NCBI GenBank assembly: GCA_963715455.1
Contig: OY970245.1
Location: forward strand, 1,798,001 to 1,862,000
Length of the DNA stretch: 64,000 nt
Reading direction: 5' to 3'
Source of the DNA: VRUE01 sp963715455
GTDB taxonomy: Bacteria > Actinomycetota > Thermoleophilia > Solirubrobacterales > 70-9
This document shows positions 56,361 through 64,000 of this stretch, piece by piece. Position 1 is the first letter of the stretch; the number at the start of each line of letters is the position of its first letter. The notes under the pieces were generated by a model, which was not told the DNA's origin, ran no database searches, and saw only the letters and a list, made by a program, of their open reading frames with translations. Made by a program: the position numbers and the translations under genes.

Positions 56361-57250
56361 TGGCGAGCATCGCCGTTACCTCGCTGCCCGATGCCGAGCC
56401 GCGGCCGCGCAATGTCGCGATCGGCACCTTCGACGGTGTCCACCGCGGCCACCAGGCGGTCATTAAGGGTGCCGACACCGTGCTCACCTTTGATCCGCAC
56501 CCGCTGGAGATCCTCCATCCGGCCGCTTTGCCAAAGCTGATCACGCCCTTTGGCGTCAAGCGCGACGTGATCGAGGGGCTGGGGGTGCGCGAGCTGGTCG
56601 TCATTCCCTTCGACCGCGAGTTCGCTCAGCGCAGCGCTGAGGACTTCATCGAGCACGTCTTGGTCCAGCGCCTTGGAGCCGAACAGGTCTCGGTCGGCGA
56701 GAACTTCCGCTTTGGCGCCAAGGCAAAAGGCGACCCGGCGATGCTCGCCGCACACTCCGAGTTCGAGACACGGGTCGTGCCGTTGGTCGAGGTCGATGGG
56801 GAGACCGTTTCCTCGACCCGCATTCGGGCGTTGATCGCGGCCGGCGACATGGAGGGTGCTCGCCATTGCCTCGGCGCGCCCTTCATGGTCGAGGGGGAAG
56901 TGGTAAGCGGCGATCAGCGCGGCCGCGAGCTCGGCTTCCCGACGGCCAACCTGGTCCCCGACGACAGGCTGGCGATCCCCGGCCATGGCGTCTACGCCGC
57001 CTTCGCCAACGGTGTGCCCGCCGCCGTCAATGTCGGGGTGCGGCCGACTTTCGAGACCGGCCGCGGAGTGCTGATCGAGGCTTACCTGATTGACCACGAG
57101 GAGGATCTCTACGGGACCAATCTGCGGGTCGCTTTCGTCGAGCGGCTACGTGGCGAGAAGCGCTTCCCGGGAGTCGAGGAGCTGATCATCCAGATGCGCG
57201 CTGACGTCGAGGATGCGAAGCGCGTCTGTGCTAGCTTCCAGCGGCCGTGA
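56360..57250 (+). CDS. ribF: Bifunctional riboflavin kinase / FAD synthetase
   Basis: 296 residues. N-terminal FAD synthetase with IGTFDGVHRGHQAVIKGADT; C-terminal kinase with GRELGFPTANL and YGTNLRVAFVERLRGEKRF. Makes FMN and FAD. The position before rpsO is a widespread order. Its stop is inside a hairpin that ends with T5 (57244-57276). Confidence 0.97.
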   Translation: MASIAVTSLPDAEPRPRNVAIGTFDGVHRGHQAVIKGADTVLTFDPHPLEILHPAALPKLITPFGVKRDVIEGLGVRELVVIPFDREFAQRSAEDFIEHVLVQRLGAEQVSVGENFRFGAKAKGDPAMLAAHSEFETRVVPLVEVDGETVSSTRIRALIAAGDMEGARHCLGAPFMVEGEVVSGDQRGRELGFPTANLVPDDRLAIPGHGVYAAFANGVPAAVNVGVRPTFETGRGVLIEAYLIDHEEDLYGTNLRVAFVERLRGEKRFPGVEELIIQMRADVEDAKRVCASFQRP

Positions 57251-57276
57251 TCTCCCCCGAGAGAGCGGCGCTTTTT
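57244..57276 (+). terminator. Hairpin with T-run between ribF and rpsO
   Basis: GCCG and TCTC pair with GAGA and CGGC around CCCC, with a 3-base internal loop, and TTTTT follows at 57272-57276, six bases before rpsO. It could be a weak terminator or the S15-binding leader structure that autoregulates rpsO. Confidence 0.5.
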
Positions 57277-57281
57277 ACGAA

Positions 57282-57551
57282 ATGAGCCTGACCAAGGAGA
57301 AAAAAAGCGAGCTGATCGGCAAGTACGGTCGCGCCGATGGCGACACCGGCTCTGCCGAGGTCCAGATCGCCCTGCTCACCGAGCGCATCAACGAACTCAC
57401 CGAGCATCTCCGCGGGCACGCCAAGGACCACCACTCGCGCCGCGGTCTGCTGATGCTGGTCGGCAAGCGCCGCCGCATGCTGCGCTACCTCGAGCGCCAC
57501 GACCTCGAGCGCTACCGCTCGCTCGTCGCCGAACTCGGCCTGCGGCGATGA
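57282..57551 (+). CDS. rpsO: 30S ribosomal protein S15
   Basis: 89 residues, the standard length. DTGSAEVQIALLTERINELT, HLRGHAKDHHSRRGLLMLVG and KRRRMLRYLERHDLERYRSL are canonical. Binds 16S rRNA helix h22. Overlaps the next peroxiredoxin gene by 4 bases, an unusual neighbour between rpsO and pnp. Confidence 0.98.
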   Translation: MSLTKEKKSELIGKYGRADGDTGSAEVQIALLTERINELTEHLRGHAKDHHSRRGLLMLVGKRRRMLRYLERHDLERYRSLVAELGLRR

Positions 57552-57997
57552 TCGCTGCCGGGGAGCCGGCGCCCGAGTTCACTTTGCGCAATCAGGACGG
57601 CGAGAAGGTCTCGCTCTCCGGCTTCCGCGGCCGCAAGGTTCTCTTGGTCTTCTATCCGCTCGACTTCAGCCCGGTCTGCAGCGATCAGCTCTCGATCTAC
57701 CAGGAGGTCAAGCCCGAGATTGAGGCCAAGGGCGTGACCATGGTCGGGATCAGCGTCGACAGCGGCTTCGCCCACAAGGCCTTCCGCGAAAAGCTCGGCA
57801 TCGACACGCAGCTGCTCGCCGACTTCGAGCCCAAGGGCGAGGTGGCGCGCGCCTACGGCGCCTACATCGAGAAGATCGGCCACGCCAACCGCTCGCTGGT
57901 CCTCGTCGATGCGGAGGGAGTGGTCGAGTGGGCCTATGAGTCTCCAACCCCGCTCGAGATCCCCGGCGCCAACCTGATCTTCGACGCACTCGCTTGA
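57548..57997 (+). CDS. Peroxiredoxin (Bcp/AhpE type)
   Basis: 149 residues. Peroxidatic Cys in PLDFSPVCSDQLSIYQEVKP; the N-terminal GEPAPEFTLRNQDGEKVSL and later GVARAYGAYIEKIG-like segments fit AhpC/TSA. No second resolving Cys is seen, so it probably acts as a 1-Cys enzyme, like AhpE. Reduces peroxides in the cytoplasm. Confidence 0.93.
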   Translation: MIAAGEPAPEFTLRNQDGEKVSLSGFRGRKVLLVFYPLDFSPVCSDQLSIYQEVKPEIEAKGVTMVGISVDSGFAHKAFREKLGIDTQLLADFEPKGEVARAYGAYIEKIGHANRSLVLVDAEGVVEWAYESPTPLEIPGANLIFDALA

Positions 57998-58044
57998 CCG
58001 TGCAGATCGAAGCTTTTTAGGGGCTGGGGCCCGAAAATCCTTCG

Positions 58045-58488
58045 ATGTGGCCGGATCTGACCAGTGCCGCGGTGCCGCCGGTGGGGCCGGAGGATCACTG
58101 CAGGGGAGAGGGACCCGAGCTGATCGTCTACGCCGACCTGGGCTGCCCGCACTGCGCTTCGGCTTGGCGGGAGATCGGCGAGCAACGGGCGAGGGTCGTC
58201 TTTCGTCACTTTCCGGTCGCCAGCAAGCATCCAAGGGCACCGGCGCTGCACGCTGCCGCTGAGGCCGCGGGCGTCCAGGGCCGCTTCTTCGAGATGGTCG
58301 ACTCGCTCTACGCCGACCGCGGCCGCATCGACGATCCGCACCTTTGGGAGCGAGCGAAAAGCCTCGGCTTGGACCTCGAGCGCTTCGAGGCCGATCGCCG
58401 CTCCGAGCGCCTCGCGGCCCGCATACGCAGGGATTTCGAGTCGGGAATCCGCGCCGGCGTCACCGGCACTCCCGCCATCTTCTCGTAG
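58045..58488 (+). CDS. DsbA-like thioredoxin-fold protein, apparently short at the C-terminus
   Basis: 147 residues. Redox motif CPHC in VYADLGCPHCASAWREIG; conserved later FRHFPVASKHPRA and the helical insert. The chain stops at GTPAIFS, right after the cis-proline motif, whereas relatives normally continue about 25 residues. The reading frame after the stop does not resume the family, so it is either a natural short form or an old truncation. No signal peptide; probably cytosolic. Confidence 0.75.
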   Translation: MWPDLTSAAVPPVGPEDHCRGEGPELIVYADLGCPHCASAWREIGEQRARVVFRHFPVASKHPRAPALHAAAEAAGVQGRFFEMVDSLYADRGRIDDPHLWERAKSLGLDLERFEADRRSERLAARIRRDFESGIRAGVTGTPAIFS

Positions 58489-58504
58489 GCACCTGTACTC
58501 TCTC

Positions 58505-58557
58505 CTGCTGAAAGAGAACGTGAGTTCTGAAAGCAGATGGCCGCCATCCGGGTGGCC
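58505..58557 (+). promoter_or_regulatory. Structured pnp leader
   Basis: Two hairpins: CTGCT/AGCAG enclosing AGAAC-GTGA-GTTCT (58505-58536), and GGCCGCC-ATCCG-GGTGGCC (58539-58557) just before the GGAGG ribosome site. pnp leaders of enterobacteria carry a processed hairpin used for autocontrol; the similar layout suggests the same, without proof. Confidence 0.45.
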
Positions 58558-58574
58558 GGAGGTAGGACAACTAA

Positions 58575-60827
58575 ATGAGCATGTTTGACGTAACCCGCGT
58601 TTCGGCGGACATCGGCGATAGCCAGATTTCCTTCGAGACCGGAAAGCTCGCGAAGCAGGCGGGTGGCGCGGTCGTGGTCCAGGCCGGCGACACGATGGTG
58701 CTCTGCACCGCAACCGTCGGGAACCTTCGCGACGTGGACTTCCTTCCCCTGACCGTCGACGTCGAGGAGCGCATGTACGCCGCGGGCAAGATCCCCGGCT
58801 CGTTCTTCCGTCGCGAGGGTCGCTCCGGCGAGAAGGCGACGCTCACCGCGCGCATGATCGACCGGCCGATCCGGCCGCTCTTCCCCAAGGGCTGGCACTA
58901 CGAGACCCAGCTGGTCGCGATCCCGATGTCGGTGGACCAGGTCCACCCCTACGACATCCTCGCGATGAACGGCGCCTCTGCGGCGCTGGCGATCTCGCCG
59001 GTCCCCGTCGCCGCCCACGTCGGCGCAGTGCGGATCGGCAAGCTCGACGGCGACTTCGTCGTCAACCCCTCCGAGGAGGACCTGGCCGAGCTCGATCTCG
59101 ACCTGATCGTCGCCGGCACTGACGAGGCGATCCTCATGGTCGAGGCCGGCGCCAACGGCGTCACCGAGCAGGAGATCCTCGACGCGCTCGACATCGCCCA
59201 CTCGGAGATCAAGAAGCTCACCGCGGCGATGGAGGAGCTGCAGCAGAAGGCCGGCAAGGAGAAGATCGAGGTCGAGGCCCCCAGCATCGACGAGGGCCTG
59301 ATCGGCGAGATCCGCTCCTCCCACGGCCAGGCCCTGGTCGACGCGATCGCCACCGAGGGCAAGCTCGAGCGCTACGAGGCGATCGACAAGGTCAAGGACG
59401 AGGTGGTCGGCAAGTACGCGGTCCCGGACGACGCCGGCGAGATCGACGAGGGTCGGGTCGCCGAGGTCAAGGCCGCTTTCGCCTCGATCGAGAAGGACAC
59501 GATCCGCAAGGCGATCGCCGTCGACAAGAAGCGCCCCGACGGCCGTGCCCAGGACGAGATCCGGCCGATCGAGTGCGAGGTCGACATATCGCCTCGCGTG
59601 CACGGCTCGGCGCTCTTCACCCGCGGCGAGACGCAGATCCTCTCCAACGCCGCGCTGGGCACGACGCGCATGGACATGCGCATCGACACGCTCGGCCTGG
59701 AGACCTCGAAGAAGTTCTGGCACCACTACAACTTCCCGCCCTTCTCGGTCGGGGAGGCCGGCTTCATGCGCGGCCCCAAGCGCCGCGACATCGGCCACGG
59801 GGCGCTCGCCGAGCGGGCTCTGGTCGCGACGATCCCCAACGAGGAGGACTTCCCCTACGTGATCCGGGTCGTCTCCGAGACGCTCGAGTCCAACGGCTCC
59901 TCGTCGATGGGCTCCGTGTGCGCCTCTTCGATGGCCCTGCAGGCCGCGGGTGTGCCGGTCTCGGCGCCGGTTGCCGGTGTGGCCATGGGCCTGATCAAGG
60001 AGGGCGACGACTACATCGTGCTCACCGACATCGCCGGCGTCGAGGACCATCTCGGCGACATGGACTTCAAGGTCGCCGGAACTGCTGAGGGAATCACCGC
60101 CCTGCAGATGGACATCAAGATCACCGGCGTCACCTTCGAGATCCTCACCGACGCGCTGGAGCAGGCCAACAAGGGCCGCCAGTTCATCCTCGGCAAGATG
60201 GCCGAGGCGATCGACGGCCCGCGCGAGCAGCTCTCCCAGCACGCGCCGCGGATCGAAGCGATCAAGATCGACCAGGAGAAGATCGGCGCCGTGATCGGCA
60301 AAGGCGGCGAAACGATCCGCGCCCTGTGCGAGGAGTTCGAGGCTGAGATCGACGTCGAGGACGACGGCACGATTCGCATCTACGCACCGACCGGCTCGCT
60401 GGTTGAAGCCTGTGTGGCCCGCATTGAGTCGATGACCAAGGAGGCCGAGATCGGCGACCGCTACAACGCCGCCAAGGTCGTCAAGACGACCACCTTCGGC
60501 GCCTTCGTCGAGCTGGTCAAGGGCACCGATGGTCTGCTGCACATCTCCAACGTCAAGCCCGGCGAGCGAGTCGACTCAGTCGATGACGTGCTCAGCGCCG
60601 GCGAGGTGATCGACGTCACCGTGGTCGAGGTCGACCGCGAGCGTGGCCGCATCGGCCTGCGCCTCAGCGACGACCCCTCGGTCGCCGGCAAAAGCGCCGA
60701 GGAATTGGCCGCGGTCGGCTCCGGTGGCGGCGGCAGCCGCAACGGTGGCGACCGCGGTGATCGCGGTGGGCGCGGCGGCGGCGGTCGTGAGCGGCGGCCC
60801 CGGCGCGAGCGTGAGCGCCGCGACTAG
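58575..60827 (+). CDS. pnp: Polyribonucleotide nucleotidyltransferase (PNPase)
   Basis: 750 residues. Two RNase PH cores (ARMIDRPIRPLFPKGWHYET; KRRDIGHGALAERAL and SNGSSSMGSVCASSMALQAA), KH domain (GAVIGKGGETIRALCEEFEA), S1 domain (GAFVELVKGTDGLLHISNVK) and a Gly/Arg-rich tail that may bind RNA. Degrades mRNA 3'-5' with phosphate. Large (-) ORFs opposite it are shadows. Confidence 0.98.
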   Translation: MSMFDVTRVSADIGDSQISFETGKLAKQAGGAVVVQAGDTMVLCTATVGNLRDVDFLPLTVDVEERMYAAGKIPGSFFRREGRSGEKATLTARMIDRPIRPLFPKGWHYETQLVAIPMSVDQVHPYDILAMNGASAALAISPVPVAAHVGAVRIGKLDGDFVVNPSEEDLAELDLDLIVAGTDEAILMVEAGANGVTEQEILDALDIAHSEIKKLTAAMEELQQKAGKEKIEVEAPSIDEGLIGEIRSSHGQALVDAIATEGKLERYEAIDKVKDEVVGKYAVPDDAGEIDEGRVAEVKAAFASIEKDTIRKAIAVDKKRPDGRAQDEIRPIECEVDISPRVHGSALFTRGETQILSNAALGTTRMDMRIDTLGLETSKKFWHHYNFPPFSVGEAGFMRGPKRRDIGHGALAERALVATIPNEEDFPYVIRVVSETLESNGSSSMGSVCASSMALQAAGVPVSAPVAGVAMGLIKEGDDYIVLTDIAGVEDHLGDMDFKVAGTAEGITALQMDIKITGVTFEILTDALEQANKGRQFILGKMAEAIDGPREQLSQHAPRIEAIKIDQEKIGAVIGKGGETIRALCEEFEAEIDVEDDGTIRIYAPTGSLVEACVARIESMTKEAEIGDRYNAAKVVKTTTFGAFVELVKGTDGLLHISNVKPGERVDSVDDVLSAGEVIDVTVVEVDRERGRIGLRLSDDPSVAGKSAEELAAVGSGGGGSRNGGDRGDRGGRGGGGRERRPRRERERRD

Positions 60828-60830
60828 AAG

Positions 60831-62105
60831 TTGAGCGACGCAGTCCTCAGCACGCAAGGCTCGGGCGTCCGGGTCGTCACCGAGGAGGTTCCCTCGGTGC
60901 GATCCGTGGCGCTCGGCCTCTGGGTGCGGACCGGATCGCGCAACGAGACACCGGCCCAGGCCGGCGTCTCGCATTTCCTCGAGCACCTGCTCTTCAAGGG
61001 CACGGCGCGCTTCTCGGCGATCGAGATCTCCGAGCGCTTCGACGGCCTCGGCGCCTCGGTCAATGCCGCCACCGGCAAGGAGACCACGCACCTGCACGCC
61101 CGCTTCCTCGACGAGCACACCGAGGAGGTCTTCGACCTGCTGGCCGAGATGCTGCTGGCGCCGACCTATCCCGAAGTCGACTCCGAGCGCGAGGTCGTGC
61201 TCGAGGAGATCGCCATGTACGAGGACGAACCGCAGGACCGCGTCCATGACATCCTCGCCGGAGCGGTCTTCGCCGAGCACCCGCTGGGCCGCCGCGTGCT
61301 CGGCGAGGCCGAGGTGATCAGCTCGGTGCCGGTGCCTGAGATCGAGGCCTACCGCAACGCTCGCTACACGGGCGGGACGATCGTCGTCGGCGCCGCCGGT
61401 AACGTCGACCACGAGCAGATCGCGGCCCTCTCCGAGCGGCTCGTCTCACCCGCGGTCGCAGAAGTCACCGAGCAGCTGGCGCAGACGCCCGAGGATGCGG
61501 CCCGTCTGCGCTTCTACGAGAAGGACACCGAGCAGTACCACATCTGCTTTGGCGCGCCCGGCATCGACCGGGCCGACGAGCGTCGCTACGCCTTGGCCGT
61601 GCTCGACTCGATCTTCGGCGGCTCCAGCTCTTCGCGCCTCTTCCGCGAGGTGCGCGAGAAGCGTGGCCTGGCCTATGCGGTCGGCTCCTACACCGAGCAA
61701 TACACCGATTCCGGCCTAGTGGCCGGATACGTCGGCACCCGCGAGGACAACGTCGAGGAGGCCTGCGCCGTGATCGGCGCCGAGCTGACGCGCTTGCGTG
61801 AGGAGCCGGTCTCCGGCGAGGAGCTGACTCGAGCCAAGGAGAGCGTCAAGGGCCGCCTCGTGCTCTCATCGGAGTCGACCGCGGCGCGGATGACCCGAAT
61901 TTCGCGCGCGACTCTCTTCGACCTGCCGATCTACAGCCTCGACGAGATGCTGACCAAGGTCGACGCGGTGACGGTCGATGAGCTGAGCGAGCTTGCCGCT
62001 GAGCTCTACGGCACAGAGCGCCTCTCCGCCGCCTGCGTCGGCCGCCAGGAGTCGTGCTTCCGCGAGGCGTTGGCCCCGGTCAGCGAGAGCCTGGTGGCCG
62101 CATGA
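60831..62105 (+). CDS. M16-family zinc peptidase
   Basis: 424 residues, TTG start. Zinc box HFLEHLLFKGT (HxxEH) with the downstream Glu of EREVVLEEIAMYEDEP; the second half carries the domain pair of the PqqL/processing-peptidase type (FGGSSSSRLFREVREKRGLA). The place after pnp is the common Gram-positive order. Substrate unknown. Overlaps dapB by 4 bases. Confidence 0.95.
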   Translation: MSDAVLSTQGSGVRVVTEEVPSVRSVALGLWVRTGSRNETPAQAGVSHFLEHLLFKGTARFSAIEISERFDGLGASVNAATGKETTHLHARFLDEHTEEVFDLLAEMLLAPTYPEVDSEREVVLEEIAMYEDEPQDRVHDILAGAVFAEHPLGRRVLGEAEVISSVPVPEIEAYRNARYTGGTIVVGAAGNVDHEQIAALSERLVSPAVAEVTEQLAQTPEDAARLRFYEKDTEQYHICFGAPGIDRADERRYALAVLDSIFGGSSSSRLFREVREKRGLAYAVGSYTEQYTDSGLVAGYVGTREDNVEEACAVIGAELTRLREEPVSGEELTRAKESVKGRLVLSSESTAARMTRISRATLFDLPIYSLDEMLTKVDAVTVDELSELAAELYGTERLSAACVGRQESCFREALAPVSESLVAA

Positions 62106-62767
62106 TCAAGGTTGCGGTCTCGGGCGCCGCCGGGCGCATGGGGCAGGCGGTCTGCGAGGCGGTCGAGGGTGCGGCGGACACCGAGCTCTACGGCAAGGCC
62201 GATCCGGCGCTTGGCGTCGAGCTGGGCGATCTGCTCGACGAGGCCGAGGTCGTCGTCGACTTCACCACGCCCGAGACGGCTTTGGACAACGCCAAGGCCT
62301 GCCTCGACGCGGGTGTGCACGTAGTGGTCGGCACCACCGGCTTCGATCTCGACGCGCTGCACACGGCGGCGGAAACTTCGAGCGCCAACTGCTTCGTCGC
62401 CCCCAACTTTGCGATCGGCGCCGTGCTGCTGATGGAGGTTGCCCAGACGATCGCTGTCCACATGCCCGAGTGCGAGATCATCGAGTTGCACCACGACCAG
62501 AAGCTCGATGCGCCTTCGGGAACGGCGAAGCGCACGGCGGAGCTGATCGCCGGGGCCGGCGGCAATGTCCACGAGCCGATCCACTCTGTACGCCTGCCGG
62601 GGCTGGTCGCCCACCAGGAGGTCGTTTTCGGCGGCGAAGGTCAGACCCTGAGCCTGCGCCATGACTCGATCGACCGTCGCTCCTTCATGCCCGGCGTCCT
62701 GCTCGCCGTGCGCAAGGTGGGCGGCCTGCCCGACCATTTCACGGTCGGCCTGGAGAAGCTGCTCTAG
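62102..62767 (+). CDS. dapB: 4-hydroxy-tetrahydrodipicolinate reductase
   Basis: 221 residues from ATG 62102. NAD loop VSGAAGRMGQAVCEAVEG; catalytic HHDQKLDAPSGTA; VVGTTGFDLDAL and APNFAIGAVLLM. Reduces the DapA product in lysine and diaminopimelate synthesis. A 165-bp imperfect palindrome starts at the last base of its stop. Confidence 0.97.
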   Translation: MIKVAVSGAAGRMGQAVCEAVEGAADTELYGKADPALGVELGDLLDEAEVVVDFTTPETALDNAKACLDAGVHVVVGTTGFDLDALHTAAETSSANCFVAPNFAIGAVLLMEVAQTIAVHMPECEIIELHHDQKLDAPSGTAKRTAELIAGAGGNVHEPIHSVRLPGLVAHQEVVFGGEGQTLSLRHDSIDRRSFMPGVLLAVRKVGGLPDHFTVGLEKLL

Positions 62768-62931
62768 GTGTCCGTCATACGACCCCCCGCGCACGTCTGG
62801 CGGCGGCGGACACTGCGCGATGCGGCGTCCTCGGTCGGCCGAATAGCGTTGCTATTCGCGCCTCCCTGCGTCCTTGCCTCGCTTGGTCCGACGCTCGCCA
62901 TCCGCACACGCTGGGCCATATGACGGACACC
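62767..62931. repeat. 165-bp imperfect palindrome between dapB and dapA
   Basis: Perfect 13-bp ends GGTGTCCGTCATA (62767-62779) and TATGACGGACACC (62919-62931) enclose two 68-base halves that are partly inverse copies and meet at CGAATAGC-GTT-GCTATTCG. The whole strand could fold into one long broken hairpin, like a non-coding miniature element or MITE. No ORF in it is convincing. Confidence 0.8.
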
Positions 62932-62955
62932 GGCACGTCGCGATACCCTGGCCCG

Positions 62956-63837
62956 ATGAAGCAGATTCGTGGCGTGATCACGGCGATGATCACGCCTTTT
63001 ACCGAGGATGGCAGGGTCGACATGGAGACTGGGCGCCGGCTGGCTGCCCACCTCGTCGCCAACGGCTCCCACGGCATCGTCATCTCCGGCTCGACCGGCG
63101 AGTCGGCGACGATCACCGATCCCGAGGCGTTCGAATTGATGGACGCCGTGCGCGAAGAGGTCGGCGACGACGTGCTGTTGGCCTTCGGCACGGGCACCAA
63201 CGACACGCGGCACTCGGTGCAGCTGACTAGGGAAGCCGTGGAGCACGGAGCCGACGCGGCCCTCGTTGTCACGCCCTACTACAACAAGCCCAACCCGGCC
63301 GGAATCCTGGCTCACTTCGAAGCGATCGCCGAGGTCGCGGGCGACTTGCCGATCATCGCCTACAACATTCCCTCGCGGGTGGTGGTCAACATCCCACCCG
63401 AGCTGCTCGCCGAGCTGGCCCAGATCGACAACGTGGTCGCGGTCAAGCAGGCCAACAACGAGGAGTTGCAGTCGATCGAGGGCCTGGCGATCCTCGCCGG
63501 CAACGACGACATCTTCCTCAGGACGCTGGAACTGGACGGCGGTGCCGGCGGGATCCTCGTCGCCTCTCACTTGATCGGTCCGCAGATGCGGGAGATCTGG
63601 GATGCGGTTCAGGCCGGTGACCTCGAGCGGGCTCGTTCGATCGACAGCGGCCTGCGTCAGCTCTATGACTCACTCGGCGTGACCACCAACCCGATCCCGG
63701 TCAAGGCGGCTCTGACGATGCTCGGGCAGATCCCAACCGATCGACTACGGCTGCCATTGGTACCCGCCGACGCGGAGCAGCGCGCAACCGTTCAGGCTGC
63801 ACTCGAGAGCGTCGGACTCACCCCGGTGACGCAGTAG
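62956..63837 (+). CDS. dapA: 4-hydroxy-tetrahydrodipicolinate synthase
   Basis: 293 residues from ATG 62956 (an upstream in-frame ATG lies in the palindrome). Lysine Schiff-base site in VVAVKQAN; GVITAMITPFTEDGRVD; GSTGESATIT; VVTPYYNKPNPAG and YNIPSRVVVNI. Condenses pyruvate and aspartate semialdehyde. Its TAG overlaps the rnj GTG. Confidence 0.97.
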   Translation: MKQIRGVITAMITPFTEDGRVDMETGRRLAAHLVANGSHGIVISGSTGESATITDPEAFELMDAVREEVGDDVLLAFGTGTNDTRHSVQLTREAVEHGADAALVVTPYYNKPNPAGILAHFEAIAEVAGDLPIIAYNIPSRVVVNIPPELLAELAQIDNVVAVKQANNEELQSIEGLAILAGNDDIFLRTLELDGGAGGILVASHLIGPQMREIWDAVQAGDLERARSIDSGLRQLYDSLGVTTNPIPVKAALTMLGQIPTDRLRLPLVPADAEQRATVQAALESVGLTPVTQ

Positions 63838-64000
63838 TGCCGGCCACCAAGCTTCGCGTGCTGCCGCTCGGGGGCCTGGGCGAGATCGGCAAGAACATGA
63901 CCGTGATCGAGTACGACGGTCGCATCGTCGTCGTCGACACGGGCCTGATGTTCCCGACTGCCGAGATGCTCGGCATCGACCTGGTGCTACCTGACTTCTC
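63837..64000 (+). CDS. rnj: Ribonuclease J (5' end)
   Basis: Only about 54 residues are visible: KLRVLPLGGLGEIGKNMTVI, then VVVDTGLMFPTAEMLGIDLV and LPDF, the metallo-beta-lactamase start of RNase J. GTG 63837 overlaps the dapA stop. dapA-rnj is a common actinobacterial pair. The HxHxDH site lies beyond the window. Confidence 0.92.
   Translation, partial: MPATKLRVLPLGGLGEIGKNMTVIEYDGRIVVVDTGLMFPTAEMLGIDLVLPDF

Noticed and set aside
58308..60542. A 744-codon open frame on the minus strand opposite pnp
   Set aside because: pnp is certain on the plus strand; the antisense frame is open only because of GC-rich codon bias and shows no domain.

Overview
The window comes from a high-GC actinobacterium. 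Gene order and gene types point to the Thermoleophilia/Solirubrobacterales, though no 16S gene is present to confirm this. The evidence is frequent GTG and TTG starts, an actinobacterial integration host factor (mIHF) between the pyr operon and gmk-rpoZ-coaBC, a PknB-type Ser/Thr kinase, a CysO-like sulfur carrier, and yebC-ruvCAB followed by a fused secDF. It is ordinary chromosome, packed with genes that often overlap by 4 bases. No phage, transposase, CRISPR array, rRNA operon or replication origin is seen.

Layout. 1-10.4 kb is a mixed accessory region: the 5' end of a secreted IPT/TIG protein, a cytochrome P450, a VWA-like anchored protein, a helical lipoprotein, a small zincin, a Ser/Thr kinase, YjbQ and several membrane proteins. 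10.4-13.9 kb holds an RpiR-type regulator, the PLP synthase pair pdxST and an M29 aminopeptidase. A CorA transporter (-) and a membrane protein (-) follow. 15.9-27.5 kb is a (+) DNA repair, secretion and stringent-response run: yebC, ruvCAB, a PAS protein, secDF, recJ and rel. 27.5-32.4 kb is a (-) block: lipid kinase, MBL hydrolase, phosphomannomutase, HIT protein and a second CorA. At 32.5 kb a SAM riboswitch with its own terminator controls a threonine-synthase-like gene and a CysO-like sulfur-carrier gene. A two-gene CDP-sugar cassette, an HMCES/YedK protein, tRNA-Arg(CCG) and RNase Z follow. 38.7-47.6 kb is the pyrimidine operon pyrR-pyrB-pyrC-carA-carB-pyrKD behind a PyrR-binding leader; pyrK and pyrD are fused and pyrF is absent. 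Then come mihF, gmk, rpoZ and coaBC, the translation operon rimP-nusA-infB-rbfA-nrnA-truB-ribF-rpsO, two thiol proteins, pnp, an M16 protease, dapB, dapA and the start of rnj.

How it fits together. Most of the window is housekeeping: pyrimidine and PLP synthesis, Holliday-junction processing, (p)ppGpp metabolism, ribosome maturation and RNA decay. The most interesting biology is the SAM-riboswitch/thrC-like/CysO-like unit. It suggests homocysteine synthesis from O-phosphohomoserine using protein-bound sulfur. A second theme is a set of long palindromes. Some lie between genes, but others are inside recJ, in the pyrK-pyrD junction and in the 3' ends of coaBC and a sugar nucleotidyltransferase gene, where they add amino acids. 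Other oddities are apparent CTG starts (pdxT, zincin), a RimP lacking its C-terminal domain and a NusA with an added zinc-finger-like module.
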